A DNA stretch of 64,000 bases from the NCBI RefSeq assembly GCF_000427785.1, contig NZ_ATYR01000027.1:1-64000 (forward strand). Reading direction: 5' to 3'. Source of the stretch: Massilia alkalitolerans DSM 17462 (GTDB taxonomy: Bacteria; Pseudomonadota; Gammaproteobacteria; Burkholderiales; Burkholderiaceae_D). Below the pieces are notes generated by a model, which was not told the origin of the DNA, ran no database searches, and was given only the letters and a program-made list of their open reading frames with translations. The translations under genes were made by a program, and so were the position numbers. Shown here in pieces: positions 8,627 to 17,968 of the stretch. How positions within the stretch are numbered: position 1 is the first letter of the stretch; each line of letters opens with the position of its first letter.

Positions 8627-9211
8627 TCAGGCGGTATGCAACTGCATCATCGCCACGTCCATCTTGCCTTCGCAGCACAGCGGAATGATGCGCAGGGCCT
8701 TGTCGATCGATTCCTCGATCAGGGTCTGCTCCTCGCGGCGCGGGCGGTGCAGCACGAAGTCGGCCACGCCCTGCTGCAGGTTGAGGCTGCGCGGATGGCC
8801 GATGCCCAGGCGCAGGCGCCAGTATTCCTGGGTGCCGAGCGCTGAGGTGATGTCCTTCAGACCGTTGTGCCCGCCCGAGGAGCCGCCCTTCTTGAGCTTG
8901 GCGACGCCCGGCAGCATGTCGAGTTCGTCGTGCACGACCAGCACTTCGTCCGGATTGATTTTATAAAAGCGCGCCAGCGCGCCGACCGACTGGCCGGAGC
9001 GGTTCATGTAGGTCAGCGGTTCCAGCAGCCAGACTTCGTTGCCCGCGATCCGGGTCTTCGCCACCATCGCATTGAAGCGCGATTCGCGCTGCAGGCGGCA
9101 GCCCGGCAGCGAATTGGCGAGATTGTCGACCAGCCAGAAGCCGGCATTGTGGCGGGTTTGTTCGTATTCCGGGCCCGGGTTGCCGAGGCCGACGATCAGA
9201 CGGATGGACAT
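8627..9211 (-). CDS. pth: Peptidyl-tRNA hydrolase
   Basis: This 194-residue enzyme cleaves peptidyl-tRNA released by drop-off and recycles tRNA. The family start [19 protein letters not shown] is intact. Asn11 and catalytic His21 match E. coli N10 and H20, Asn70 is in PLTYMN, and Asp95 is in VVHDELDM (E. coli D93). It lies downstream of rplY on the same strand, the standard pairing. Here the two are separated by 318 bp that contain a dispersed palindrome and the rplY terminator, so pth may have its own promoter. Confidence 0.97.
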   Translation of the reverse strand: MSIRLIVGLGNPGPEYEQTRHNAGFWLVDNLANSLPGCRLQRESRFNAMVAKTRIAGNEVWLLEPLTYMNRSGQSVGALARFYKINPDEVLVVHDELDMLPGVAKLKKGGSSGGHNGLKDITSALGTQEYWRLRLGIGHPRSLNLQQGVADFVLHRPRREEQTLIEESIDKALRIIPLCCEGKMDVAMMQLHTA

Positions 9212-9258
9212 GCGCTGTCTACTTTGATTCTGGGAAAAACAGGATTATCGCTGAAAAA

Positions 9259-9429
9259 CGTAGGGTGGGCGGCTCCATCTGGCGATGTGATCCGCCCGTA
9301 CGCCAATGCCGCCCACGCGTCCAAATCACGGTGCTGCTGCCTGCGCGTCTGCTCACCCGCTTGTTGAACGCGTGGGCGGCGACAATGTCACGGCATCGCA
9401 CCGATAAAGGTGAAGCCGCCCACCCTACG
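9259..9429. repeat. GTAGGGTGG palindromic repeat, 171-bp copy
   Basis: The ends are perfect 16-bp inverted repeats (CGTAGGGTGGGCGGCT and AGCCGCCCACCCTACG). An inner pair GCCGCCCACGCGT / ACGCGTGGGCGGC nests inside. It fills most of the 318-bp gap between pth and rplY, and no gene is seen there. This is the longest and most degenerate copy of the family in the window. Confidence 0.8.
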
Positions 9430-9458
9430 AGTTGCAGGGCGCCAGCATGGAAAACAAA

Positions 9459-9488
9459 AAACCCGCCGGGCTAAGCCACGGCGGGTTT
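9459..9488 (-). terminator. Rho-independent terminator of rplY
   Basis: A 10-bp stem AAACCCGCCG / CGGCGGGTTT is followed on the minus strand by a run of T (TTTTTGTTTT). It lies about 40 bp after the rplY stop codon. Confidence 0.85.
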
Positions 9489-9529
9489 CGATTCCAGTCA
9501 GCCGCCGAAGCGGCCGGCAAAGAAAGATA

Positions 9530-10117
9530 TTACTCAGCAGCGGCTTCTGCCGAAGCAGCGCCACGCGGGATCGAGGTGGTCACCAGGGTCAGGTTCTGGC
9601 CGTGGGTCAGCGCGGTCACGCCTTCCGGCAGGGTCAGGTCGTTCACGTGGATCGACTGGCCGGCTTCCAGCTTGCTCAGGTCGACTTCGATGAACTCCGG
9701 CAGTTTGCCCGGCAGGCAAGCCACTTCCAGTTCGTTGGCGACGTGCGAGATGACAGCGCTGCTCAGCTTGACGGCTGGCGAGATCTCGGCGTTGACGAAG
9801 TGCAGGGTGACCTTGGTGTGGATCGGCTTCGATGCGTCGACGCGCTGGAAGTCAGCGTGCAGGACCAGTTGCTTGTATGCGTGCATCTGGAAGTCGCGCA
9901 GCAGGACTTGCTGGGTCTTGCCTTCGATTTCGAGGTCCAGGACCGAACCGTGGAAAGCTTCTTTCTTGAGCGCGTGGAACAGCGCGTTGCCATCCAGAGC
10001 GATCAGTTGCGGGGCGTCGGCGCCACCGTAGATGATGCCCGGGGTCTGGCCAGCGTTGCGCAGGCGGCGGCTCGCTCCGGTCCCCTGCTGAGTGCGGTTG
10101 AATGCGACTACTTTCAT
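9530..10117 (-). CDS. rplY: 50S ribosomal protein L25, long (CTC/TL5) form
   Basis: This 195-residue protein has the L25 5S-rRNA-binding domain (residues 1-95) plus the C-terminal CTC domain, ending in an Ala/Glu tail (AASAEAAAE). ATG 10117 begins [20 protein letters not shown], the conserved start, and has TTGGAG 8 bp upstream. The frame opens earlier but the extra 52 codons are not L25-like. It follows prs by about 250 bp, in the standard prs-rplY-pth order. Confidence 0.95.
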   Translation of the reverse strand: MKVVAFNRTQQGTGASRRLRNAGQTPGIIYGGADAPQLIALDGNALFHALKKEAFHGSVLDLEIEGKTQQVLLRDFQMHAYKQLVLHADFQRVDASKPIHTKVTLHFVNAEISPAVKLSSAVISHVANELEVACLPGKLPEFIEVDLSKLEAGQSIHVNDLTLPEGVTALTHGQNLTLVTTSIPRGAASAEAAAE

Positions 10118-10243
10118 GTGAAACTCCAAAATAAACGGGTCCGAATGCCAGAAAGACCTGGCCCGGTAACCCAGTGGTGACGCCCCCGCGACCAGGGGAG
10201 TCGTGAACAAGCGCCATGCTGCGCGCTCAAGAATTCGTATAAC

Positions 10244-10272
10244 TGACATTTTCGGCATCGCCGGAAATGTCA
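10244..10272. other. Inverted repeat between prs and rplY
   Basis: TGACATTTTCGGC and GCCGGAAATGTCA form a 13-bp stem (one G-T wobble) with a 3-base loop. It overlaps the edge of a dRS3-like repeat and lacks a T run on either side, so it is not a standard terminator. Confidence 0.45.
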
Positions 10273-10296
10273 TCCCCGCGAAGGCGGGGACCCAAG
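10269..10296. repeat. dRS3-like repeat, single copy
   Basis: GTCATCCCCGCGAAGGCGGGGACCCA belongs to the widespread betaproteobacterial family GTCATtCCcGCGAAGGCgGGaatCCA, which resembles neisserial dRS3 elements. Two further sites in the window (19111 and 58842) carry paired inverted copies. Confidence 0.7.
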
Positions 10297-10310
10297 TTCT
10301 ACTTACGTCA

Positions 10311-10344
10311 ACGGCGCGCCGGCTATGTCAGCCAGGCGCGCCGT
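10311..10344 (-). terminator. Hairpin downstream of prs, possible terminator
   Basis: A 10-bp stem ACGGCGCGCC / GGCGCGCCGT with an internal GGCT/AGCC pair starts 21 bp after the prs stop codon. No T run follows on the minus strand, so it may stabilise the 3' end rather than terminate. Confidence 0.4.
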
Positions 10345-10364
10345 GAAAAACGACGATTTGTTGC

Positions 10365-11315
10365 TTATTCCGCGAACAGCGAGATGACCGAGTCACCCTT
10401 CACGATGCGCTTGAAGGTTTCGGCCAGCAGCGGTGCGCTGGTCAGCTGGCGGATCTTGCCGCAGGCGGCGCCGGCTGCGCTCAGCGGGATGGTGTCGGTG
10501 ACGACCAGCTCGTCCAGCGGCGAGTTCGAGATACGGTCGATTGCCGGACCCGACAGCACCGGATGGGTGCAGTAGGCGACAACTTTCTTGGCGCCGCGCT
10601 CTTTCAGCACTTCGGCGGCCTTGGTCAGGGTGCCGGCGGTGTCGACCATGTCGTCCATGATCACGCAGTTGCGGCCTTCGACTTCACCGATGATGTTCAT
10701 GACTTCCGACACGTTCGCCTTCGGGCGGCGCTTGTCGATGATCGCCAGGTCGCAGCCGAGGCGCTTGGCCAGTGCGCGGGCACGCACCACGCCGCCGACG
10801 TCCGGCGACACGACCAGCAGGTCGTCGTAGTTGCGCTTCTGCAGGTCACCCAGCAGGATCGGCGATGCGTAGATGTTGTCGACCGGGATGTCGAAGAAGC
10901 CCTGGATCTGGTCGGCGTGCAGGTCCATGATCAGGACGCGCTCGACGCCGGCTTCTTCCAGCATGTTGGCGACGACCTTGGCCGAGATCGCGACGCGCGC
11001 CGAGCGCGGGCGGCGGTCCTGGCGGGCGTAGCCGAAGTAAGGGATGGCGGCGGTGATACGGCCTGCCGATGCACGCTTGAGCGCGTCGACCATCAGGATG
11101 ATTTCCATCAGGTTGTCGTTGGTCGGTGCGCAGGTCGATTGCAGGACGAAGACATCCTTGCCACGCACGTTCTCGTTGATCTCGACCATGACTTCGCCGT
11201 CCGAGAATTTCGAGACGACTGCTTTACCGAGAGGAATGCCGAGATTCTTGGCGACCCCCTCTGCTAGTGCCGGATTAGCGTTGCCGGTAAAAACCATCAG
11301 GTTTTCGTAAGCCAT
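10365..11315 (-). CDS. prs: Ribose-phosphate pyrophosphokinase
   Basis: This 316-residue enzyme makes PRPP from ribose 5-phosphate and ATP for nucleotide, histidine and tryptophan synthesis. The ATP-binding flexible loop region ([10 protein letters not shown], about 96-105) and the PRPP-binding loop ([13 protein letters not shown], 218-230) are intact. Length and N-terminus ([15 protein letters not shown]) match the bacterial class I family. It follows tRNA-Gln, with a terminator in between, and precedes rplY. Confidence 0.97.
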   Translation of the reverse strand: MAYENLMVFTGNANPALAEGVAKNLGIPLGKAVVSKFSDGEVMVEINENVRGKDVFVLQSTCAPTNDNLMEIILMVDALKRASAGRITAAIPYFGYARQDRRPRSARVAISAKVVANMLEEAGVERVLIMDLHADQIQGFFDIPVDNIYASPILLGDLQKRNYDDLLVVSPDVGGVVRARALAKRLGCDLAIIDKRRPKANVSEVMNIIGEVEGRNCVIMDDMVDTAGTLTKAAEVLKERGAKKVVAYCTHPVLSGPAIDRISNSPLDELVVTDTIPLSAAGAACGKIRQLTSAPLLAETFKRIVKGDSVISLFAE

Positions 11316-11356
11316 GGAGGGAGTCCCAAGAAATGCGTTGTTGAATCTGGAAAAAC

Positions 11357-11381
11357 AATCAGCCGGTCGAGCCGGCTGATT
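11357..11381 (-). terminator. Terminator after tRNA-Gln
   Basis: A 10-bp stem AATCAGCCGG / CCGGCTGATT is followed on the minus strand by GTTTTT. It lies between the tRNA gene and prs and probably ends the ispE-tRNA transcript. Confidence 0.75.
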
Positions 11382-11458
11382 AGCTTATGGATGCAGGCCG
11401 AACGCTGCACCGCTGTTTATCCCGCTGGAGGATCATGCCTCGACAGCCGGGAAAACTT

Positions 11459-11535
11459 TGGCAGGGGAACAAGGATTCGAACCTTGGAATGCCGGAATCA
11501 AAATCCGGTGCCTTAACCAACTTGGCGATTCCCCT
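11459..11535 (-). tRNA. tRNA-Gln (anticodon TTG)
   Basis: This is a 77-nt cloverleaf on the minus strand with encoded CCA. The acceptor stem is AGGGGAA / TTCCCCT with discriminator G. The anticodon loop reads GATTTTGATTC, giving anticodon TTG (UUG), which reads CAA and, by wobble, CAG. The T-loop GGTTCGAATCC is standard. It sits between ispE and prs, a conserved position in Betaproteobacteria. Confidence 0.95.
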
Positions 11536-11607
11536 ACACGACTGAACTGCTTGCCGTTACATTCTACGTATTTTAACGTCTAACGTCGCGACAGGCAAAA
11601 TTTTATT

Positions 11608-12501
11608 CTACAACTCGTTGATTTGCAAGAGCGATTTCATCGGGTGGCTCACCAGCGAATGCGCTTTCCATGCTTTCCACTGCTCCGACACCTGTGCCAG
11701 AACCTGGTCCGCTTCGCGCTCGCCGGAGAAGGCACAGAACACACATGCCCCCGAGCCAGTCATCCTGGCATCGCCGTAGCCGCTCAACCATCTCACCGCC
11801 TCTGCTACCGGCGGGAACAGGCGCTCAGCCACGTCCTGCAAATCATTTTTTCCGAAGCCAATCTGCTTGCCTGAAACAGCGAGGCTGCTGGAAAAGTCCG
11901 CTATTGTAACGGGCTTCGTATCCCTCGTCAAATCGTGCGCGGAAAAAATTGCTGGGGTCGGCACCGCGACGCCCGGCTCCAGCACCACGTACCAGCAATC
12001 CGGGCCCGGCACGGCCTGCAGCGCTTCGCCCACGCCTTCCGCAAACGCGGTCTCGCCGAACAGGAAAAACGGAATGTCGGCGCCGAGCGGCAGCCCGAGG
12101 TCCATCAGTTCCTGTTGCGTCAATCCGGCCTGCCACAGGTGGTTGGCCGCCATCAGCGCGGTGGCCGCGTCCGACGAGCCGCCGCCCAGCCCGCCGCCCA
12201 TCGGCAGGATCTTCTCGATGGCGACATCGATGCCCGGCGGCAGGCGGCCGTGGCGGCGCGCGTATTCCGCCTGCAGCAGGCGCAGTGCGCGCACGATCAG
12301 GTCCTGGTCCTGCGGCACGCCCGGCACCTCGCTGGTACGCACGATGCGCTCGTCATCGCGCAGGTCGAAATGCAGGGTGTCGCCGTGGTCGATCAGCTGG
12401 AACACGCTTTGCAGCAGGTGGTAGCCGTCGGCGCGGCGGCCGGTGACGTGCAGGAACAGGTTGAGCTTGGCAGGAGCCGGGCAATGGTGAAGCGAACGCA
12501 T
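11608..12501 (-). CDS. ispE: 4-diphosphocytidyl-2-C-methyl-D-erythritol kinase
   Basis: This 297-residue GHMP-family kinase phosphorylates CDP-methylerythritol in the MEP pathway for isoprenoids. The N-terminal PAPAKLNLFLHV motif and the ATP loop MGGGLGGGSSDAA (101-113) are intact. ATG 12501 (MRSLHHCPAPAKLN) is 5 bp after the lolB stop, so the two are almost certainly cotranscribed. Upstream in-frame codons overlap lolB and are not ispE-like. The order lolB-ispE-tRNA-prs is standard for the group. Confidence 0.95.
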   Translation of the reverse strand: MRSLHHCPAPAKLNLFLHVTGRRADGYHLLQSVFQLIDHGDTLHFDLRDDERIVRTSEVPGVPQDQDLIVRALRLLQAEYARRHGRLPPGIDVAIEKILPMGGGLGGGSSDAATALMAANHLWQAGLTQQELMDLGLPLGADIPFFLFGETAFAEGVGEALQAVPGPDCWYVVLEPGVAVPTPAIFSAHDLTRDTKPVTIADFSSSLAVSGKQIGFGKNDLQDVAERLFPPVAEAVRWLSGYGDARMTGSGACVFCAFSGEREADQVLAQVSEQWKAWKAHSLVSHPMKSLLQINEL

Positions 12502-12506
12502 GAATC

Positions 12507-13103
12507 TTATCCCTGCCCTGCCGGATTGACGACGATACGGATTTGCAGGTCCTGGATGTCTCCCGCCGCGGCGCGCTCGGCGTGGATCACGCGCGGTGCT
12601 GGCTGGGCAGCGTTCGGGTCTTGCCACTCGACGAAGCGCAAGCGCCAGCCATCCCTGGTAAGGACCTCGTTGCGCGCTGGCGAGGCGGCGAAGCGCTGGC
12701 CCTGGCCGTCCACGGCATAGCCCTGCAGCCAGTCGCGCAGCCCGGCCACCGGCAGCGGCCAGCCCAGGGTGCGCTGGGTCAGTGTGTCGATATCGGCTTC
12801 GCTCACCGGCGCGCGGCCCGACTGGGTCAGCGTTGCGGATTGCGGCGTGACTTCAATGGTGGCAATGGTCTGGCCCAGCGGGTTGGCCAGCGTGACGTCG
12901 ACGCGGCCCGGACGCTGTGTCCAGTCGTAATTGCCGGTCAGGGATTCCTGCCTGCCCTCCTTCTGGTAGTTGACCGACAAGCGGCCGCTCAGGTCGATGC
13001 TGTCGCGGTAGGCGCCCACGGTGGCGACGTTGGAGCTGGTAGTGGCGCAGCCGGCAAGGATGGCAGCGCAGGCGAGCAGGGACAGGCGTCGGGTAATCGG
13101 CAT
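12507..13103 (-). CDS. lolB: Outer membrane lipoprotein LolB
   Basis: This 198-residue outer-membrane lipoprotein receives lipoproteins from LolA and inserts them in the outer membrane. The lipoprotein signal ends in LAGC with Cys18 as the lipidated residue (MPITRRLSLLACAAILAGC). The mature part has the LolB features RLSVNYQ, NYDWTQRPGRVDVTLANPLGQ and GWPLPV. ATG 13103 is chosen because the lipobox must be near the start; the open frame extends upstream into the TPR gene in another reading frame. It lies 34 bp downstream of the TPR lipoprotein gene and directly before ispE. Confidence 0.93.
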   Translation of the reverse strand: MPITRRLSLLACAAILAGCATTSSNVATVGAYRDSIDLSGRLSVNYQKEGRQESLTGNYDWTQRPGRVDVTLANPLGQTIATIEVTPQSATLTQSGRAPVSEADIDTLTQRTLGWPLPVAGLRDWLQGYAVDGQGQRFAASPARNEVLTRDGWRLRFVEWQDPNAAQPAPRVIHAERAAAGDIQDLQIRIVVNPAGQG

Positions 13104-13137
13104 CGGTAGTGGGGCGGAATCGAAAGCGTGGATTATT

Positions 13138-14985
13138 TCACAAGCTCTGGCGCAGGCGCGCCAGCGTGCTGCGCAGGGTGTCGTTCTGCGGGTCCTTGGC
13201 GCGCGCCTCGCGCCACAACTCCTGCGCGGCGGCCTGCTGTCCCTTCTGGAACAGCACCTCGCCCAGGTGCACGGCGATTTCCGGGTCGCGCCGCAGCGCA
13301 TAGGCATTGCGCAGGTACTTCTCGGCCTCGTCCAGCTTGCCCAGGCGGTACTGGACCCAGCCCATGCTGTCCATGATGAAGGGGTCGCCCGGCGCCATCT
13401 CGAGCGCCCTGGCGATCAGGGTGTAGGCTTCCTGCAGGCGGACATTGCGTTCGGCCAGCGAATAGCCGAGGGCGTTGTAGGCATGGTGGTTGTCCGGCGC
13501 CAGCGCCATCACTTCGCGCAGCAGCTTTTCCATCACCTCGACGCGGCCGACCTTTTCGGCCAGCAGGGCGAAGTCGTACAGCAGGTCCGGGTTCTTCGGG
13601 AAGCGCTTGGCGGCGGCTTCCATCAGCGAATAGGCTTCCAGCAGGCGGCCGGCATCGCGCAGCAGCTGCACTTCGGCCACCGCTACCTGGGCCTGCTGCG
13701 CCGGCTCGATGGGCTTGAGGCCCGCCAGCAGCTTGCGCCCGCCCGCCAGGTCGCCCTGCCTGGCCATCAATTGGGCGCGGCGCAGCTGGGCGCTGAACAG
13801 CAGCTGCGGGTCGGTGCCGGCGGGCACCTTGTCGAGCCAGGCCAGCGCGCCCGGGACATCGCCGCGCTCTTCCGCGATCTGGGCCAGGATCAGCAGCGCC
13901 CGGGTCGGGTCGCGCTCGTCTTCCGGATTGCGGCCGAGCACCTCGACGAAGCGGGTGAAATAGCCTTCGGCGGCCCTGGCGTCGTTCATCTGGGTGGCCA
14001 GCACGCCCAGCGCGTACAGGTTGCCGGCATCGTCCGGGCGTCCCTTGAGCAGGGTCTCGAACTGGGCGCGCGCCTGCGGGTACTGCTTCTGGTTGACCAG
14101 TACCCGGGCGTGCGCGGCGCGCACCTCGCGCGCCTCCGGATGGGTCTTCAGGAAGGCTTCCAGCATCGGGGCGATCTTCGCGTCGTCCCCGATGACCTGG
14201 GCCATCATGAGCACCGCGATTTCGGAATCCGGCTTGACGCTCAGTGCCGCCTGGGCTGCGCGCTGGGCCGCTTCCCGGTCGCCGCGAACCAGGGCCGCCT
14301 GGGCGCGCACGATGTGCGCTTCGAACGTGTCGTTGTAGGGAGCGATGACGCGCTCGAGCATCGCATTGGCCGCGTCCTTGTCCTTGGCGCGGCCAAGCAG
14401 TTGCTGGATCTGGAACAGCAGCACGCCGCGCTTGTCCGCAGGCGCTTCTTTCAGGCGCTCCACGAAGATCGGTTCGACGTCGGCGATATTGTCCGAGGTG
14501 ACCACCATGCCGACGAAGTACTGGGTTGCCTCGTCCGACTGCGGGTCGAGCTCGCGCCACAGGCGCACGGCGGCCAGGGTGTCGTCGGACTGGCGCGCGG
14601 CCACCGCCATTTCGGCCGCGCGGCGCGCCAGGCGCGGGTCGCGCGTCTGCTGGGCCAGCGACAGCATGGTGAGATACGGCCCCTGCCAGTCGCCCTTGCG
14701 GAATGCAAACTCGGCCTTAAGTAACTGGTTCAGCATGCTGCTGGTCAGCTCGATTTTCGGCAGCCGCGCTTCCACCTCGGCCCGTGCTTTCGCCTCCGCC
14801 TCCTCCTCGTCGTCCGCCTGCGCGGTGTCGGCGTCACCGGACTGCGCCTCGGCGTCGGCCAGCGGCGTGTCCGAGGTGGCGCTTGCGGCCCCGGGCGCGG
14901 CCTGCTGTGCGGTTTGCTGTCCGGGCGCGACAGCGCACGCCGCCAGGATGCTGGAGAGGGTTACAATGACGAAAGCGTTTTTCAA
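13138..14985 (-). CDS. Tetratricopeptide-repeat lipoprotein
   Basis: This is a 615-residue protein with many TPR units from about residue 85 to the end, after a lipoprotein signal and an acidic Ala/Glu-rich linker (about 20-75). I chose TTG 14985 as start because it gives a clean lipobox, LAAC with Cys17 (MKNAFVIVTLSSILAAC), with GGA upstream. An ATG 20 codons earlier gives an unlikely polar leader. TPR lipoproteins of this size next to lolB are common in Betaproteobacteria; their partner proteins are unknown. A role as an envelope assembly scaffold is inference from the fold. It is the first gene of the lolB-ispE unit and divergent from mutM (114-bp gap). Confidence 0.82.
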   Translation of the reverse strand: MKNAFVIVTLSSILAACAVAPGQQTAQQAAPGAASATSDTPLADAEAQSGDADTAQADDEEEAEAKARAEVEARLPKIELTSSMLNQLLKAEFAFRKGDWQGPYLTMLSLAQQTRDPRLARRAAEMAVAARQSDDTLAAVRLWRELDPQSDEATQYFVGMVVTSDNIADVEPIFVERLKEAPADKRGVLLFQIQQLLGRAKDKDAANAMLERVIAPYNDTFEAHIVRAQAALVRGDREAAQRAAQAALSVKPDSEIAVLMMAQVIGDDAKIAPMLEAFLKTHPEAREVRAAHARVLVNQKQYPQARAQFETLLKGRPDDAGNLYALGVLATQMNDARAAEGYFTRFVEVLGRNPEDERDPTRALLILAQIAEERGDVPGALAWLDKVPAGTDPQLLFSAQLRRAQLMARQGDLAGGRKLLAGLKPIEPAQQAQVAVAEVQLLRDAGRLLEAYSLMEAAAKRFPKNPDLLYDFALLAEKVGRVEVMEKLLREVMALAPDNHHAYNALGYSLAERNVRLQEAYTLIARALEMAPGDPFIMDSMGWVQYRLGKLDEAEKYLRNAYALRRDPEIAVHLGEVLFQKGQQAAAQELWREARAKDPQNDTLRSTLARLRQSL

Positions 14986-15099
14986 GGCAATTCCATTCTG
15001 AGATGTTGTCTCTGATTCTACGCTCAAGCATGCGCCCGCGTGCACTGCAGCGCGTTTACTTAATGGCTGCCTAAGAATTTACACCACTCCCCTTACCCC

Positions 15100-15933
15100 A
15101 TGCCTGAACTGCCAGAAGTAGAAGTCACCCGGCGCGGTGTCGCGCCCCATATCGAAGGCCGCGTCGTCGAGGGGGCGGTCTTGCGCCGCGAAGGCCTGCG
15201 CTGGCCCTTCCCGCCCGGCTTGTCCGAGCTGCTGGCCGGACGCCGCATCATTGCCACCGGCCGCCGCGGCAAGTACCTGCTGATCGAATTCGAGCACGGC
15301 ACCCTGATCGTCCACCTCGGCATGTCCGGCCACCTGCGCGTGCTGCCGCCCGGGATCGAGCCGCGCAAGCACGACCACTTCGACCTGGTGGTGAACGGTC
15401 CGGAGGGACGGCAGGTGCTGCGCCTGCACGACCCGCGCCGTTTCGGCGCCGTGCTCTGGCACGGCAAGGACGAGGGCGAGCTCGAAGAACACCTGCTGCT
15501 GCGCGGGCTCGGCGTGGAGCCGCTGGGCGAGGGCTTTTCGGGCGAACTCCTGTGGCGCGAGACGCGCAAGCGCAATGCGCCGATCAAGCAGGTGCTGCTG
15601 GCAGGCGACATCGTGGTCGGCGTCGGCAACATCTACGCCTGCGAAAGCCTGTTCCGCGCCGGGATCAACCCGAAGACGCCGGCCGCGCGCATCAGCCGCG
15701 CCCGCTACGACCGCCTGGCCGAGGCCATCAAGGACATCCTGGCGGCTGCCATCGTGCAGGGCGGCAGTACGCTGCGCGACTTTATTGCGGTAAACGGGCA
15801 ATCTGGGTATTTCCAGCAGACATATTTCGTCTATGATCGTGCTGGAGTGCCCTGCCGCAACTGTGGGTCGCCGGTCCGCCAGATCAAGCAGGGCCAGCGT
15901 TCAACCTTCTACTGCGTGCAGTGCCAGCGATGA
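15100..15933 (+). CDS. mutM: Formamidopyrimidine-DNA glycosylase
   Basis: This 277-residue glycosylase/AP lyase excises 8-oxoguanine and FaPy lesions. After Met removal the N-terminal PELPEVE supplies the catalytic Pro1 and Glu2 (residues 2 and 3). An H2TH domain follows, with [17 protein letters not shown]. The C-terminal zinc finger has C-x2-C...C-x2-C (CRNC ... CVQC). It is close to mutY (about 2 kb downstream), which removes adenine opposite the same lesion, with a dynamin-like gene in between. A dispersed palindrome begins 10 bp after its stop. Confidence 0.97.
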   Translation: MPELPEVEVTRRGVAPHIEGRVVEGAVLRREGLRWPFPPGLSELLAGRRIIATGRRGKYLLIEFEHGTLIVHLGMSGHLRVLPPGIEPRKHDHFDLVVNGPEGRQVLRLHDPRRFGAVLWHGKDEGELEEHLLLRGLGVEPLGEGFSGELLWRETRKRNAPIKQVLLAGDIVVGVGNIYACESLFRAGINPKTPAARISRARYDRLAEAIKDILAAAIVQGGSTLRDFIAVNGQSGYFQQTYFVYDRAGVPCRNCGSPVRQIKQGQRSTFYCVQCQR

Positions 15934-15942
15934 ACCGTAGTT

Positions 15943-16043
15943 CGTAGGGTGGTCGGCTTCGCCGACCGCGCGTCCAACTTCGGCATGCATTGCCTTAACG
16001 CGTCCACTGCTTGAACGCGCGGTCGGCAAGCCGACCACCCTAC
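15943..16043. repeat. GTAGGGTGG palindromic repeat, 101-bp copy
   Basis: The outer arms GTAGGGTGGTCGGC and GCCGACCACCCTAC are perfect inverted repeats. Each arm is also a small hairpin (GGTCGGC-TTC-GCCGACC on the left, GGTCGGC-AA-GCCGACC on the right). Both arms carry the same variant base pair (T:A), unlike other copies. It lies between mutM and the GTPase gene. Confidence 0.85.
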
Positions 16044-16060
16044 AAAACGAGCTTAGATAC

Positions 16061-17968
16061 ATGCAGGATTTTCAACAGTATGGCGCCTGGCGCACCGCCG
16101 TCGCGCAGCAGCTGGAAGGCTATGGCGCCGCGCTGCGCGAGGCCGCGCTGATCGACGGCGCCGGCGAGCAGCAGCTCGCGCGCGCCCTGGCGCGCCTGCG
16201 CGACGACCGCCTGTCGGTGGCTTTTGTTGCCGAGTTCTCGCGCGGGAAGACCGAGCTGATCAACGCGATCTTCTTCGCCGACTACGGCCAGCGCATCCTG
16301 CCGTCCAGCGCCGGGCGCACCACCATGTGCCCGACCGAGCTGCTGTACGACCCGGCGCTGCCGCCCTGCATCCGCCTGCTGCCGATCGAGACCCGGCGCG
16401 GGCACCTGTCCACCAGCGATTTCCGTGAGGACGCCGCTGCCTGGACCGTGCTGCCGCTCGAACTGGACGCCCCGGAGCGCATGACGGAGGCCTTCCGCCA
16501 GGTGAGCCAGACACGCCGCGTCCCCTCTCTCGAGGCGCAGGAATACGGCCTGTGGGATCCGGAAGACCCGGACCTGGCTTCCAGCCTGGGGGCCGACGAC
16601 ACGGTCGAGATCCCACAATGGCGCCACGCCATCATCAACCTCCCCCACCCGCTGTTGAAACAGGGCCTGGTGATCCTCGACACGCCCGGCCTGAACGCGA
16701 TCGGCACCGAGCCCGAGCTGACCCTCAAGCTGATCCCGAACGCGCACGCGGTGCTGTTCGTGCTGGCCGCCGACACCGGCGTGACCAGGAGCGACATCGA
16801 CGTCTGGCGCACCCACATCGGCGCCGGGCCGGGCCGCCTGGCGGTGCTGAACAAGATCGACGCCATGTGGGACGAACTGCGCTCGCCGAAGGAAAACGAG
16901 GCCGAGATCGCACGCCAGCAGCACGATGCCGCCCAGCTGCTCGGCCTGGATGCCGCACGCGTGTACCCGGTGTCGGCGCAGAAGGCCCTGGTCGGCAAGA
17001 TCAACGGCGACATGGCCCTGTTCGAAAAGAGCCGCCTGGGCCTGCTGGAAGCCGCGCTGTTCCACGACCTGGTCCCGGCACGCCGCGCCATCATCGCGGG
17101 CCAGCTGCGCGCAGACCTCGAGCAGTTGGCCACCGGCCAGCGGGCGCTAGGCGCGGCGCGCATGCGCGACCTGGTCGAGCAGTTGCAGGAACTGAAAAGC
17201 CTGCGCGGCAAGAACCAGGGCGTGATCGCCCACATGATGCGCCGCGTCGAGCTGGAAAAGAAGGAATTCGACGCCAGCCTGTTCAAGCTGCAGGGCACGC
17301 GCGCGGTATTCGCGCGCCTGTCGACCGAGCTGTACTCGACGCTGGGCATGGACGCCGTGCAGGAGCACACCATTGCTGTGCGCGCAGCCATGCAGGCGGC
17401 GCGCTTCGCGACCGGCATGCGGGCGCCGGTGCGCAGCTATTTCGAGGCGATGCGCTCCAACCTGGAGGCGTCATCGGGCAAGGTCGGCGAAATCGGCGCC
17501 ATGATGGACAGCATGGTCCGCAAGTTCTCGGCCGAGCATGGCCTGTCCCTGAGCAGCCCGATGTCGCTGTCGCTCGATCGCTACCGGCGCGAGATCGATG
17601 AGGTGGAAGCGCTGTTCCTGAAGCAGTTCGGCACCGCCACCCTGCTCATGACCAGCCGCGCCACCCTGCTCGAGCGCTTCTTCGACTCGATCGCCTCGCG
17701 CGTGCGCCACGTCTTCCGCGCCGCCAACACCGATGCCGAAGCCTGGCTGAAGGTGATCATGGCCCCGCTCGAGACGGCGATTCGCCAGCACCGCGACGGG
17801 CTGCGCCACCGCCAGGCCTCGATCCAGCGCATCCATGACGCCACCGACAGCCTGGAACAGAAGATCGCCGCATTCGAGAGCAGCCAGCAGGCCTGGGACG
17901 GCACCCGCGCGCAGCTGGCAGGCATGGCCGAGCAGCTCGCCGCAGTATTGGAGAAACAAGCAGCATGA
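16061..17968 (+). CDS. Dynamin-like GTPase
   Basis: This is a 635-residue dynamin-superfamily protein. G1 is AEFSRGKT (57-64), an atypical P-loop in which the first Gly is Ala. G2 lies in SSAGRTTMCPTEL (82-94), G3 is DTPG (207-210) and G4 is NKID (264-267). The rest, about 350-635, is predicted helical with Lys/Glu-rich coiled-coil segments typical of bacterial dynamin stalks. No clear transmembrane segment is seen, so membrane binding would be peripheral. Function is unknown; relatives remodel or protect membranes. Its TGA overlaps the mutY ATG (ATGA at 17965-17968), so the two are translationally coupled. Confidence 0.82.
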   Translation: MQDFQQYGAWRTAVAQQLEGYGAALREAALIDGAGEQQLARALARLRDDRLSVAFVAEFSRGKTELINAIFFADYGQRILPSSAGRTTMCPTELLYDPALPPCIRLLPIETRRGHLSTSDFREDAAAWTVLPLELDAPERMTEAFRQVSQTRRVPSLEAQEYGLWDPEDPDLASSLGADDTVEIPQWRHAIINLPHPLLKQGLVILDTPGLNAIGTEPELTLKLIPNAHAVLFVLAADTGVTRSDIDVWRTHIGAGPGRLAVLNKIDAMWDELRSPKENEAEIARQQHDAAQLLGLDAARVYPVSAQKALVGKINGDMALFEKSRLGLLEAALFHDLVPARRAIIAGQLRADLEQLATGQRALGAARMRDLVEQLQELKSLRGKNQGVIAHMMRRVELEKKEFDASLFKLQGTRAVFARLSTELYSTLGMDAVQEHTIAVRAAMQAARFATGMRAPVRSYFEAMRSNLEASSGKVGEIGAMMDSMVRKFSAEHGLSLSSPMSLSLDRYRREIDEVEALFLKQFGTATLLMTSRATLLERFFDSIASRVRHVFRAANTDAEAWLKVIMAPLETAIRQHRDGLRHRQASIQRIHDATDSLEQKIAAFESSQQAWDGTRAQLAGMAEQLAAVLEKQAA

